Below are positions 23,043 through 30,216 of a stretch of 64,000 nt of DNA, one piece after another; within the stretch, counting starts at the first letter, position 1, and every line of letters begins with the position of its first letter. Under the pieces are notes generated by a model. That model was given only the letters and a program-made list of their open reading frames with translations, had not been told where the DNA came from and ran no database searches. The stretch comes from JACMRI01 sp043778625 (GTDB lineage Bacteria > Bacteroidota > Bacteroidia > UBA4408). Position numbers and translations under genes: made by a program. The stretch lies in NCBI GenBank assembly GCA_043778625.1, contig JAYWFU010000147.1, forward strand, positions 48,435 to 112,434. The letters run 5' to 3'.

Positions 23043-24554
23043 TTATGATGCTATACGTTTAAATTTACCATGCTCCCAATCCAATACCGCCTGCTGTTGC
23101 TTGCCGTGTTCATCTTCTTTTAATACGGCTACGGTGTGCTGCATACTCATACTAAGCATACTAAGCAACGCCCCGTATATATCGTTAGCGTATAGGTTAG
23201 TACTGTGGTTTTTATTCATTATATTCATTTCCAACGCTCCCTTCCAGTTATGAAACACATTACGAGCATTAGTTACCACATAGGTGTACTCCGTGCTTGG
23301 TGCGCCTGTAAGCGGGTTTACTACATCGGTACCATAATCGTTAATAGCCTCAGCCATAGCTTCGGGGCTTATGCCATTATCTTTTAACTGCACTATGTTA
23401 AGTTCCTTAACGCCGTGTAAATTGCCAAACTTACGGTACATAGGTTGGCGGTGTATGTTGGGTAGTAGTTCGCATAGCAAATCAAAATCGTACACACCGC
23501 TATCGTCCATACATAGGGGTTTAAAATGGTATTTGATACACTCCATAATACCTGCCATAAAGTGGTTGCTGGTTACATCGGTTACGTATTTTTTTACCAT
23601 AGTATCGCCCTTAGCTTCCCAAGTATATAGGTTTTCGAGGCTTATCATGGTGCTACCCTGTGGGTTAAGGCGTGCTATATATTCATTGCTTACGGCACTT
23701 ACACGCTTAGGGGTTATGGCGGGGTTACTATTCATTACACAATAGTCGGGGTTGGGCATAGTTGCCATTTTTTTAATGGCTTTAATTTGCTTGGCATCAA
23801 ACTCGGTACGAGTGCTGTATTTATCAGCCGTTTGCATATTCCAGTTTTCGGTTATATCTAACAATAAATTGTTGCGGGTTTCGTAGTGTGGGTTTTTGTA
23901 CACTATTAGTAAGCTATGTAAGTGTATGTGTAAGCCCTTACCAGGGTTTTTAGTAACCTCTACGCCAAACTCTCCACCCCACACTTGTTGTTTCCAAAAG
24001 TCTTTTTTGCGCATGTAATTAAATTCCTGCATTAGTTCCTTAGCGTAAAAACGCTTATTGCGCCAACCGTGCGCCTCGTTATGCGGTACGGTTAGGGTAA
24101 GGTGCATAAAGTTAAAATCGTTGCTGGTAATTACTTGGCCAGTGTGTTTGTCGATAAATTCGTTTTTATCAAAAAAAGCACGGTACTTTTTGCGTAATGC
24201 TTTGCTACGCTCGGCATTGCAGTTAGGGCATAGCTTGTGCTTACACATTTGCGAGGCTATGTACTCGGTGGCTCCGTTGCTTTGGTGTACCCTGTACAGG
24301 CTGTGCGAGCAACATTGCTCTAAGTTACGGCGCAAGCCTGTAAAGTAAGGTAGCAGTTGCTCTTGGTCTAGCTTATCCACGTTAGCCACTAAGTAGCTTT
24401 GTACTACAGTGTGTAGCTTTTTAGCCTTGCGAGCGTTATTGCTTATTTTTGACGAGCGTTTGCGGTTGTTAGCCACACGTTGTTCAAACGTTGGTTTTAC
24501 GGTACTCGATTCCGAGCGTTTCTTACTTATCAAGGTAGGGGTTATAGTGGGCAT
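23043..24554 (-). CDS. rep: Rolling-circle replication initiator (HUH Rep, Rep_1-like)
   Basis: The 503-aa protein has a Cys-rich finger (CC at 81-82, C104, CPNC at 109-112), the metal-binding HUH motif as GLHIHLHSLL (H209, H211, H213), and a KYHFKP segment with Y342 as the likely nicking tyrosine. These match the Rep_1 family of plasmids and some ssDNA phages. It should nick the replicative DNA at the double-strand origin and stay linked to its 5' end. Such a Rep in an integrated element with SSB implies rolling-circle or single-stranded genome production after excision. The origin itself is not identified. Confidence 0.85.
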   Translation of the reverse strand: MPTITPTLISKKRSESSTVKPTFEQRVANNRKRSSKISNNARKAKKLHTVVQSYLVANVDKLDQEQLLPYFTGLRRNLEQCCSHSLYRVHQSNGATEYIASQMCKHKLCPNCNAERSKALRKKYRAFFDKNEFIDKHTGQVITSNDFNFMHLTLTVPHNEAHGWRNKRFYAKELMQEFNYMRKKDFWKQQVWGGEFGVEVTKNPGKGLHIHLHSLLIVYKNPHYETRNNLLLDITENWNMQTADKYSTRTEFDAKQIKAIKKMATMPNPDYCVMNSNPAITPKRVSAVSNEYIARLNPQGSTMISLENLYTWEAKGDTMVKKYVTDVTSNHFMAGIMECIKYHFKPLCMDDSGVYDFDLLCELLPNIHRQPMYRKFGNLHGVKELNIVQLKDNGISPEAMAEAINDYGTDVVNPLTGAPSTEYTYVVTNARNVFHNWKGALEMNIMNKNHSTNLYANDIYGALLSMLSMSMQHTVAVLKEDEHGKQQQAVLDWEHGKFKRIAS

Positions 24555-24567
24555 ATCAATAGGGTAC

Positions 24568-24876
24568 TTACACCGAAGTGTTTATGATTAATGTATCGTT
24601 AATTACCTTGAATTTAGCCTCACCGTTTTTAATATTAACCTCAAATAACGAGCTTTGTCCGTTAGCAGGTTTAAACATGTGCTCGCATAAGCAAGTAAAA
24701 GCAAGTAAACGCTCTAATAGTTGTTTTTTGGTGGCTTTGTCGGTGGGTAACAATGCGTGCTTAAACTGTCGCTCAGTTAATTGGTGTAGTTGGGCAAATG
24801 CGCATTCAAAATCAACCAACGTAAACGTTGTTTGTTTTAATGCAGCTGCGCCAGTACCTGTTAATTGAATTTTCAT
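24568..24876 (-). CDS. Hypothetical phage protein, 102 aa
   Basis: The open frame extends to 24957, but the upstream part runs through the tRNA-Met gene, so the ATG at 24876 (MKIQLTGTGAAALKQ) is taken as the start. The product is helical with LVDFECAFAQLHQL and a LLERLLAFTCLCEHMF segment, ending in beta strands. It is 13 bases upstream of Rep. The sequence encoding FTCLC contains GCAAGTAAAAGCAAGTAAACGC, which recalls the late decamer array. No family is recognised. Confidence 0.5.
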   Translation of the reverse strand: MKIQLTGTGAAALKQTTFTLVDFECAFAQLHQLTERQFKHALLPTDKATKKQLLERLLAFTCLCEHMFKPANGQSSLFEVNIKNGEAKFKVINDTLIINTSV

Positions 24877-24898
24877 TGTGTTTAAATTATTAATGTAG

Positions 24899-24971
24899 TT
24901 GCGAGTGGCGGATTTGAACCGCCGACCTGTAGGATATGAGCCTACCGAGATGACCACTTCTCTAACTCGCA
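24899..24971 (-). tRNA. Phage-encoded tRNA-Met (anticodon CAU)
   Basis: On the minus strand a complete 73-base cloverleaf is present: acceptor TGCGAGT/ACTCGCA, D stem GAGA/TCTC, anticodon stem GTAGG/CCTAC with loop CTCATAT, T stem GGCGG/CCGCC with loop TTCAAAT. The anticodon is CAT. The anticodon stem lacks the three G-C pairs of an initiator, so it is an elongator Met tRNA, or less likely a lysidine-modified Ile tRNA. CCA is not encoded. The first pair is U-A, which is uncommon. Confidence 0.9.
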
Positions 24972-24978
24972 GTGTTTT

Positions 24979-25284
24979 TTATAGCTTAATTAATCGTTTG
25001 CTTGCATCTAACTTAGCCCCTTTTTGGTATAGCTTTAAATCATCTTTTAGGGCTTTAAATGCTAATTGTTTATTAATATGTAGTACACCTAGGCAGCACT
25101 TAATAATGTTTCTATCGTTAGTTATTATAACGCTTATGCTTACATTTTGTACATAACTCTTAAAAACATCTTTTTCTAAAGTAGCTTTTACGCTTAACCC
25201 AAAATAGTTGTCGTCTTTGTGCTTGCGTACATTAACCTGTAGGTAGTTATCCACCTTGTTGTACAATTTAAGTAATTCAGTCAT
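24979..25284 (-). CDS. Hypothetical phage protein, 101 aa
   Basis: The 101-aa soluble protein has alternating beta segments (SISVIITNDRNIIKC) between basic helical ends. It is 8 bases upstream of the tRNA-Met and 4 from the membrane protein gene, so all are probably one transcript. No family is recognised. Confidence 0.5.
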   Translation of the reverse strand: MTELLKLYNKVDNYLQVNVRKHKDDNYFGLSVKATLEKDVFKSYVQNVSISVIITNDRNIIKCCLGVLHINKQLAFKALKDDLKLYQKGAKLDASKRLIKL

Positions 25285-25288
25285 TATG

Positions 25289-25519
25289 TTAGTTGTTTAA
25301 TAAGTTACCCATTATTACTAAGTTTTGTAGGCAGGTACACACAAAGTACAACCCCAATACAAACATTACCCACTGTGTGTTAATGGTACTGCGCCCTATT
25401 TTTATGGCGCGTTCTTTTATCTCGTGAAATAACTCAATACACACTAGGGTAATAAACAACATCATAAACGTGTTGCTTATTATAGTAAGTATTAGCGGAG
25501 TGTTGGGGCTTAGGTACAT
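25289..25519 (-). CDS. Small two-helix membrane protein
   Basis: The 76-aa protein has two membrane helices (about 8-28 and 50-68) joined by a basic loop (HEIKERAIKIGRS). It is divergent from the 141-aa membrane protein at 25581, with 61 bases between them for both promoters. A role in superinfection exclusion or in the virion is possible; nothing in the sequence decides. Confidence 0.5.
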   Translation of the reverse strand: MYLSPNTPLILTIISNTFMMLFITLVCIELFHEIKERAIKIGRSTINTQWVMFVLGLYFVCTCLQNLVIMGNLLNN

Positions 25520-25580
25520 TGGTGTGTTTTGTTAGTTTATATTATATTAGTGGTTTGTTTAACCTTAAAACTTAGTTGTT

Positions 25581-26006
25581 ATGTTTGATTTTGATACACT
25601 TGGAAAAATGCCACTTAGCTACCGTAAAATATTTTTTATTGTACTAACCTTTATACCTTATTATTACTTAGCACTTAATTTGTTTAGTAACACTATTAGT
25701 ACTACTAACTTAGCCTTGGTACTTAGCCTATGTTTTTGTTTGGCTTTAGGGTGGTTTTTAGCGTGTGCAATAGCATTACATGCTGTTATTAATAATAATG
25801 GCGTAATAAATACTATAGAGCTTTTACTTAAAACTTGGGTTATTGGAGTTATCTTTTTAAGTGCAGCTATTTTAATAAGTGTATATCTACACCTTACGTT
25901 TAAATATTTCTTGTTTGCTAATTGCTCCGTGTTTGTGTTATCTTTTGGTCGTTTTTATATACCTTACCTGTACACCAAAATAAAACACACTTTGCACATA
26001 AAGTAA
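25581..26006 (+). CDS. Multi-pass membrane protein, rightward gene inside the leftward block
   Basis: The 141-aa protein has four hydrophobic segments (about 17-36, 42-68, 84-104 and 108-130). It is one of only three rightward genes in the prophage, and the only one that is neither integrase nor repressor. Its orientation suggests expression from the lysogen, as for superinfection-exclusion or lysogenic-conversion genes. Its 3' end overlaps the end of the opposite 79-aa membrane gene by 43 bases. No family is recognised. Confidence 0.55.
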   Translation: MFDFDTLGKMPLSYRKIFFIVLTFIPYYYLALNLFSNTISTTNLALVLSLCFCLALGWFLACAIALHAVINNNGVINTIELLLKTWVIGVIFLSAAILISVYLHLTFKYFLFANCSVFVLSFGRFYIPYLYTKIKHTLHIK

Positions 26007-26203
26007 ATAGTGTAAGGTATGCCAAACACAAACAACCACAACATCATTACCTCGTATTTAAGTGGCATATAGGTGTGAGGCTTACGAATATTAAAACTGA
26101 TAAAATAAGCCAACGACATAAACAATATGCTACTTACTATACTATCGCGTTGAGTAAACTCAGTTACTATATTTTCAAAATCATTATGTGAAGGAACGTT
26201 CAT
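25964..26203 (-). CDS. Small phage membrane protein
   Basis: The 79-aa protein has a soluble N-terminus (1-22) and two membrane helices (about 23-40 and 52-75). Its C-terminus overlaps, tail to tail, the C-terminus of the rightward membrane gene. A true gene is likely from the helix pattern, but the overlap means that one of the two could be spurious. Confidence 0.4.
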   Translation of the reverse strand: MNVPSHNDFENIVTEFTQRDSIVSSILFMSLAYFISFNIRKPHTYMPLKYEVMMLWLFVFGIPYTIYFMCKVCFILVYR

Positions 26204-26240
26204 CTTTATTGTGTGTTTAATTAGTGCTTAGTTATTAGTT

Positions 26241-26403
26241 CCGCACTATCGTGCGGGGAAACTCTTTTTTTGGTTTTAAAAGCAAGCTCGATGTTGGTGT
26301 TGGCTTGTCAATTTGGGGCGGGCTCGCTGTTAGGTCTATCCCGCCCCGCCTTGCTTTTAAACCTTACTTGTTCGCTGTGGTTTCCAGTCCCAGCCACGTA
26401 AGG
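26241..26403. other. GC-rich structured non-coding island; candidate origin or ncRNA
   Basis: This part of the 292-base gap has several nested inverted repeats: CCGCAC/GTGCGG (26241-26256), a 14-bp long-range helix (26272-26286 with 26350-26363, one bulge), inside it GGGGCGGG/CCCGCCCC (26315-26322 with 26340-26347), and CCTTAC/GTAAGG (26362-26367 with 26398-26403). It is the most GC-rich short stretch of the prophage. Such islands are typical of replication origins of rolling-circle elements, or of a structured RNA. No coding frame spans it. Confidence 0.6.
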
Positions 26404-26415
26404 AAAATTCGTTGG

Positions 26416-26502
26416 TTACAATTTTAAACGGTTATTAATATCGTTATCCATTAATTTTATTAGCCCTAGCGTTAGCACTACTATTATTAGGTTGGTTAGC
26501 AT
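26416..26502 (-). CDS. Possible 28-aa membrane peptide
   Basis: A frame from ATG 26502 encodes one hydrophobic helix (MLTNLIIVVLTLGLIKL) and a polar tail. The start overlaps the end of the excisionase-like gene by 7 bases. It fits the small tail-anchored style of the phage but has no other support. Confidence 0.3.
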   Translation of the reverse strand: MLTNLIIVVLTLGLIKLMDNDINNRLKL

Positions 26503-26810
26503 TGCTTACTGGGGCCAGAGTGGTTAATAAATTCCTTAATGGTTTCAACATTAACTTGCCTGCCTCCCTTTACGCCTGTGTAGGTGCCTTTTAGTATGCC
26601 TTTGTCTAGGTAGTTAAGTATTGTTTGGCGGCTTACATTAAGCATATCGGCAGCTTGCTGTGTGCTTATGCACAGTGCTGTGGCAGTTACCTTGCTTGGC
26701 GCAAATGCTTTATTGGCTTTGGCTTCGTTAAGCTCTTGGCGCAGGTAACCTACCTCGTTAATTAAGGCTTTAACTGTGGGGCTTTGAGCTATTAGGTCGT
26801 TTAAGTCCAT
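26496..26810 (-). CDS. Excisionase-like HTH protein
   Basis: The 104-aa protein has an N-terminal coiled coil (VKALINEVGYLRQELNEAK) and a MerR/Xis-type helix-turn-helix: ISTQQAADMLNVSRQTILNY (about 49-68), then a wing GVKGGRQVNVETIKEF. This helix_turn_helix_17 design is typical of excisionases and small regulators of integrated Bacteroidota elements. It is divergent from the repressor gene, across a control region with operator-like repeats, so it is the first gene of the leftward early block. It is probably Xis or Cro-like. Confidence 0.7.
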   Translation of the reverse strand: MDLNDLIAQSPTVKALINEVGYLRQELNEAKANKAFAPSKVTATALCISTQQAADMLNVSRQTILNYLDKGILKGTYTGVKGGRQVNVETIKEFINHSGPSKQC

Positions 26811-26862
26811 GGTGGTAAGTTGTTTAATAATGTTTGTGTTGCTTGTTTGGCTTGTTTGTTGC

Positions 26863-26870
26863 TATATTTG
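26863..26870 (+). promoter_or_regulatory. Candidate -7 element for the repressor transcript
   Basis: TATATTTG matches TAnnTTTG, with a TTG 17 bases upstream (26843-26845). It points to the repressor gene about 125 bases further on. Confidence 0.4.
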
Positions 26871-26927
26871 TAAATTATTGTAATTACACTATAATATAGT
26901 TCCTCTCGTTTTGACATTGCAATAATA

Positions 26928-26971
26928 CATACAAAATCATACAAAACAAATGATTTTATGTGTTTTGTATG
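26928..26971. promoter_or_regulatory. Operator-like inverted repeat of the lysogeny switch
   Basis: CATACAAAACA (26938-26948) and its exact reverse complement TGTTTTGTATG (26961-26971) are 12 bases apart. A further half-site CATACAAAA lies at 26928-26936. They fill the gap between the divergent HTH and repressor genes and are probably repressor binding sites. Confidence 0.6.
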
Positions 26972-26994
26972 AATATTTAATTAAAATATTGATT

Positions 26995-27600
26995 ATGAAT
27001 GCTTTAGAATTTAAGAATAATCGTAAATTACTAGGTTACACCCAAGTAGATTTTGCTAAAGAATTGGATATAGCTGGTGCTACTGTTCAGCACTATGAAT
27101 CCGAAAGGTCGCCAATACCAAGTAAAATTGAAGTTAAAGTACTGGAGTTAGTTAATAAATACAACGCTACCATAACACAGTTGCAAAGCGGAGTAGCACC
27201 ATTACCTAGCACCGAGGTTACTTATAGTGTGCCAGTGCTACCTATTGAGGCTTTGGCTGGTGTGGGCCACACTAACGATGTGCAGGTAATACTTAGCCAA
27301 TGCGAGCAAATAAGCTTGCGCATTAAGGCTGATGCCCTAATACCCATAACTGGCGATAGCATGCTGCCCAACTTTGTGGCGGGTAGCTTTGTGCCTGTTA
27401 GGCGTGTGCCCATGCAATACATACAGTGGGGGCGTGCCTTTGTGGTAGATAGCATAACTAACCGCTTAATGATAAAACGCATATACCCAGGCACCACCAC
27501 CGATACCCTCACACTCCGCAGCGATAACGGCCTAAAGTACCCCGATTTTGAACTACCACTAACCGATATATTTAGTATATGGCTAGTGCTGGAGATATAA
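26995..27600 (+). CDS. S24-type phage repressor (LexA/CI-like)
   Basis: The 201-aa protein (ATG 26995; the frame from 26950 reads through an operator half-site) has an N-terminal XRE helix-turn-helix (about 1-60, YTQVDFAKELDIAGATVQHY) and a C-terminal S24 peptidase. Catalytic Ser is S122 (GDSMLPNF), catalytic Lys K161 (LMIKRI), and an Ala-Gly cleavage site is at 88-89 (ALAGVG). It should keep lytic genes off and be cleaved after DNA damage with RecA. It is adjacent to the operator repeats and divergent from the Xis-like gene. Confidence 0.88.
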   Translation: MNALEFKNNRKLLGYTQVDFAKELDIAGATVQHYESERSPIPSKIEVKVLELVNKYNATITQLQSGVAPLPSTEVTYSVPVLPIEALAGVGHTNDVQVILSQCEQISLRIKADALIPITGDSMLPNFVAGSFVPVRRVPMQYIQWGRAFVVDSITNRLMIKRIYPGTTTDTLTLRSDNGLKYPDFELPLTDIFSIWLVLEI

Positions 27601-27604
27601 CTAG

Positions 27605-27727
27605 CTAGTAGCCAAATACCTGCATAGCCCCAATTTGTTGCACCTGCTTAGGTTTAACAACATTAAAGTGAGGTATTGCCACCGTAACTAAGGGCGCAGT
27701 AGGGTTTGATAAATTTTGTAACATCAT
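27605..27727 (-). CDS. Possible small protein at prophage right end
   Basis: A longer frame to 27829 crosses the GTAGAACCA repeats; a start at the ATG pair near 27724-27727 gives about 40 aa (MMLQNLSNPTAPLVTVAIPH at its start). It converges with the repressor gene. No family or other support is seen. Confidence 0.25.
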   Translation of the reverse strand: MMLQNLSNPTAPLVTVAIPHFNVVKPKQVQQIGAMQVFGY

Positions 27728-27795
27728 TAGATTATTTATAATACAAAAATCAATAAAAAAATAATGCCATAAAAAAATAAAGTTTAAACCGTTTT

Positions 27796-27824
27796 GTAGA
27801 ACCAAAACCGAAACCGTAGAACCA
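27796..27824 (+). promoter_or_regulatory. Pair of GTAGAACCA repeats, right end of prophage
   Basis: GTAGAACCA is at 27796-27804 and 27816-27824, 42 bases inside attR, in the same orientation as the left pair. They are candidate arm sites of the integrase. Confidence 0.5.
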
Positions 27825-27865
27825 AGCACCTAGCAAAGTAGTATTAACGCTGTGTTTTGTTGATT

Positions 27866-27878
27866 CAATCCGGATCAC
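27866..27878 (+). other. attR core repeat
   Basis: An exact copy of the 13-bp CAATCCGGATCAC from the tRNA-Arg 3' end. From here to 28154 there is no gene: the 275 bases hold only AT-rich sequence and the typA terminator. Confidence 0.85.
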
Positions 27879-28090
27879 TTTTTTATGTTCAAATTATATT
27901 GATATATTTATAATTTGCATATAGAAATTGTTAAAATCAATAGTATACTACAACTATGATTTGAATAAAATTAAGCACAACAGATTTAACTAACTTCATG
28001 TTGTGTCTCATAAAAGTTATTATGGTAAACCAAGTAAATTTTTACTGCGCTAAATAGTTTATTATTAATCTAACTCTCCTGATATTTATT

Positions 28091-28129
28091 TAAAATCCCC
28101 TGTAAACAAACTGTTTACAGGGGATTTTA
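28091..28129 (-). terminator. Terminator of typA
   Basis: A perfect 18-bp stem (28091-28108 with 28112-28129, loop AAC) lies 26 bases past the typA stop; the minus-strand side ends in an A/T tract. Confidence 0.75.
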
Positions 28130-28154
28130 AAGTTTTAATAATTTGAATTAATTA

Positions 28155-29966
28155 TTATACTAATGCAAATTTAGAGGTATTGCGTTTGCGTTCGCCTTCA
28201 TCTAAATATATTTTGCGTAAGCGAATACTTTTTGGAGTTAACTCCACATATTCGTCAGCTTGTATGTATTCCATTGCCTCTTCTAAGCTAAACTTAATAG
28301 CAGGTACAATACGTACTTTATCATCAGATCCTGAGGCACGCATGTTAGTTAATTTTTTCTCTACTGTAATATTTACTACAATATCATCAGTACGAGAGTT
28401 TTCGCCAATTACTTGCCCTGAATATACTTCGTCTCCTGGTTCAACAAAAAAGCGACCTCTGTCTTGTAATTTGTCAATAGCATAAGCCACAGTAGTACCT
28501 TTTTCTTTACTTATTAACGACCCTGCACTACGGCCTGGTATTTCGCCTTTCCAAGGCTCATAGCCTTTTAATCGGTGCGATATAATAGCCTCACCCGCTG
28601 TAGCTGTAAGTAAGTTAGTACGTAAGCCAATAATACCACGCGATGGTATTTCAAACTCTAACTGAATTAAATCGCCTTTAGGTTGCATGATAGTCATGTC
28701 TCCCTTACGTTGGCTTACTAATTCAATAACTTTTCCGCTCGAAACCTCTGGTACATCAATGTTTAGCACTTCCATAGGTTCATGCTTTACGCCATCAATT
28801 TCTTTTATTAATACACGCGGTTGCCCAACTTGTAGCTCATACCCCTCACGACGCATAGTTTCAATAAGAATAGATAAGTGCAAGATACCACGGCCGAATA
28901 CTAAAAACGAATCAGCACTGTCAGTATCTTCTACACGCATTGCTAAGTTTTTTTCCGTTTCTTTTTCCAAACGCTCACGTATGTGGCGGCTTGTTACAAA
29001 TTTACCTTCTTTACCAAAAAACGGCGAGTTATTAATTGTAAATAGCATACTCATCGTAGGCTCATCAATTTTAATGTGCTCTAGTTGCTCAGGATTATCA
29101 ATATCTGCAATAGTATCTCCAATTTCAAATCCTTCAATACCGTTCAACGCACATATATCTCCACACTTAACCTCTTCTACTTTTCTGCGTCCTAATCCTT
29201 CAAACACATACAATTCCTTAATACGCGATTTTACTTTTACGTTATCACGTTTGCATAACATTACTGCCATACCCTCTTTTAGAGTGCCACGTTGTACACG
29301 TCCAATAGCTATACGACCTGTAAATGCCGAAAAATCTAACGATGTAATTTGCATTTGAGGTGTACCTTCGTTCATTGGTGCGGGCGGCACCTCTGCTACA
29401 ATTACATCAAGTAAGTGGGTAATGTCAGTAGTTGGAGTTCTCCAGTCTGGACCCATCCAACCTTGTTTAGATGAACCATATACGGTTTTAAAATCTAATT
29501 GTTTTTCGGTTGCATTTAAGTTAAAAAACAAATCAAATACACCATCGTGCACTTCGTCAGGGCGGCAGTTAGGTTTATCCACTTTATTAATAATTAATAT
29601 TGCAGTTTTACCTAATTCTAATGCTTTTGATAATACAAAACGTGTTTGGGGCATTGGTCCTTCAAACGCATCTACTAACAAACATACACCGTCGCACATG
29701 TTTAGTACACGCTCTACTTCTCCGCCAAAATCGCTGTGACCAGGAGTATCAATAATATTAATTTTTGTGCCATTGTACGTAATAGATACGTTTTTAGACA
29801 AGATAGTAATACCACGCTCACGCTCTAAATCGTTGTTGTCAAGTATTAATTCGCCACTTTCCTGATTATCTCTAAAAAGTTTTGCGGTGTGTAACATTTT
29901 GTCAACCAAGGTAGTTTTTCCGTGGTCAACGTGAGCAATAATGGCTACGTTTCTAATGTTTTGCAT
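28155..29966 (-). CDS. typA: Ribosome-associated GTPase TypA/BipA
   Basis: The 603-aa protein is a translational GTPase related to EF-G, which helps ribosome assembly and stress adaptation. GTPase motifs are AHVDHGKTT (G1, about 10-18), RGITI (G2), DTPGHSDF (G3), NKVDK (G4) and the later domains follow at normal length, with LTPKSIRLRK near the C-terminus. It is monocistronic here, with a promoter of TTG-N21-TACTTTTG form and a strong terminator. It is the first host gene after the prophage. Confidence 0.95.
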   Translation of the reverse strand: MQNIRNVAIIAHVDHGKTTLVDKMLHTAKLFRDNQESGELILDNNDLERERGITILSKNVSITYNGTKINIIDTPGHSDFGGEVERVLNMCDGVCLLVDAFEGPMPQTRFVLSKALELGKTAILIINKVDKPNCRPDEVHDGVFDLFFNLNATEKQLDFKTVYGSSKQGWMGPDWRTPTTDITHLLDVIVAEVPPAPMNEGTPQMQITSLDFSAFTGRIAIGRVQRGTLKEGMAVMLCKRDNVKVKSRIKELYVFEGLGRRKVEEVKCGDICALNGIEGFEIGDTIADIDNPEQLEHIKIDEPTMSMLFTINNSPFFGKEGKFVTSRHIRERLEKETEKNLAMRVEDTDSADSFLVFGRGILHLSILIETMRREGYELQVGQPRVLIKEIDGVKHEPMEVLNIDVPEVSSGKVIELVSQRKGDMTIMQPKGDLIQLEFEIPSRGIIGLRTNLLTATAGEAIISHRLKGYEPWKGEIPGRSAGSLISKEKGTTVAYAIDKLQDRGRFFVEPGDEVYSGQVIGENSRTDDIVVNITVEKKLTNMRASGSDDKVRIVPAIKFSLEEAMEYIQADEYVELTPKSIRLRKIYLDEGERKRNTSKFALV

Positions 29967-30004
29967 AATTTGTTATTTGATTTTTGTTTAATTGTAATTT
30001 TGTG

Positions 30005-30036
30005 CAAAAGTAAGGCTATTATTTGGCATTACACAA
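30005..30036 (-). promoter_or_regulatory. Promoter of typA
   Basis: On the minus strand TTG (30034-30036), 21 bases and TACTTTTG (30005-30012) resemble the Bacteroidota promoter consensus, 38 bases before the ATG. Confidence 0.5.
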
Positions 30037-30216
30037 TTTTTAATAGCAAAGATGTTATATTAACCCCTTTCGGCACTTTATTTGTTCAGTAATATAGCTC
30101 AGTTTAAAATTATTTTAATAAAAATTTTGATATTCTCAAATAGAATTTTAATATTGCATATTATTATAAAACAATAACATTAAACCTATTAATAGCCGTT
30201 ATACTTGTTACGAACT

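Larger units (their letters stand above)
9404..27878. mobile_element. Prophage, probably of a tailless membrane-containing phage, in tRNA-Arg
   Basis: The 18.5-kb element is bounded by a 13-bp direct repeat, CAATCCGGATCAC, at the 3' end of tRNA-Arg and at 27866. It contains a tyrosine integrase beside the tRNA, an S24-type repressor at the other end, a rolling-circle Rep, SSB, a tRNA-Met, a packaging-type ATPase, a capsid candidate and many small membrane proteins. Nearly all genes run leftward with overlaps of a few bases. Markers of tailed phages (large terminase, portal, tape measure, tail tube) are absent. This fits a double-jelly-roll type tailless phage; that class is inferred from gene content only. 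Confidence 0.85.

Noticed and set aside
24877..24957. Longer start for the 102-aa phage protein
   Set aside because: The extra codons lie inside the tRNA-Met gene.
9404..27878. Tailed-phage (Caudovirales-type) prophage
   Set aside because: No large terminase, portal, protease, tail tube or tape measure is visible, and the ATPase is only 188 aa.
27841..27880. Partial tRNA-like sequence at the right prophage end
   Set aside because: Only the 13-bp core of tRNA-Arg is present; it is the attR site, not a tRNA gene.
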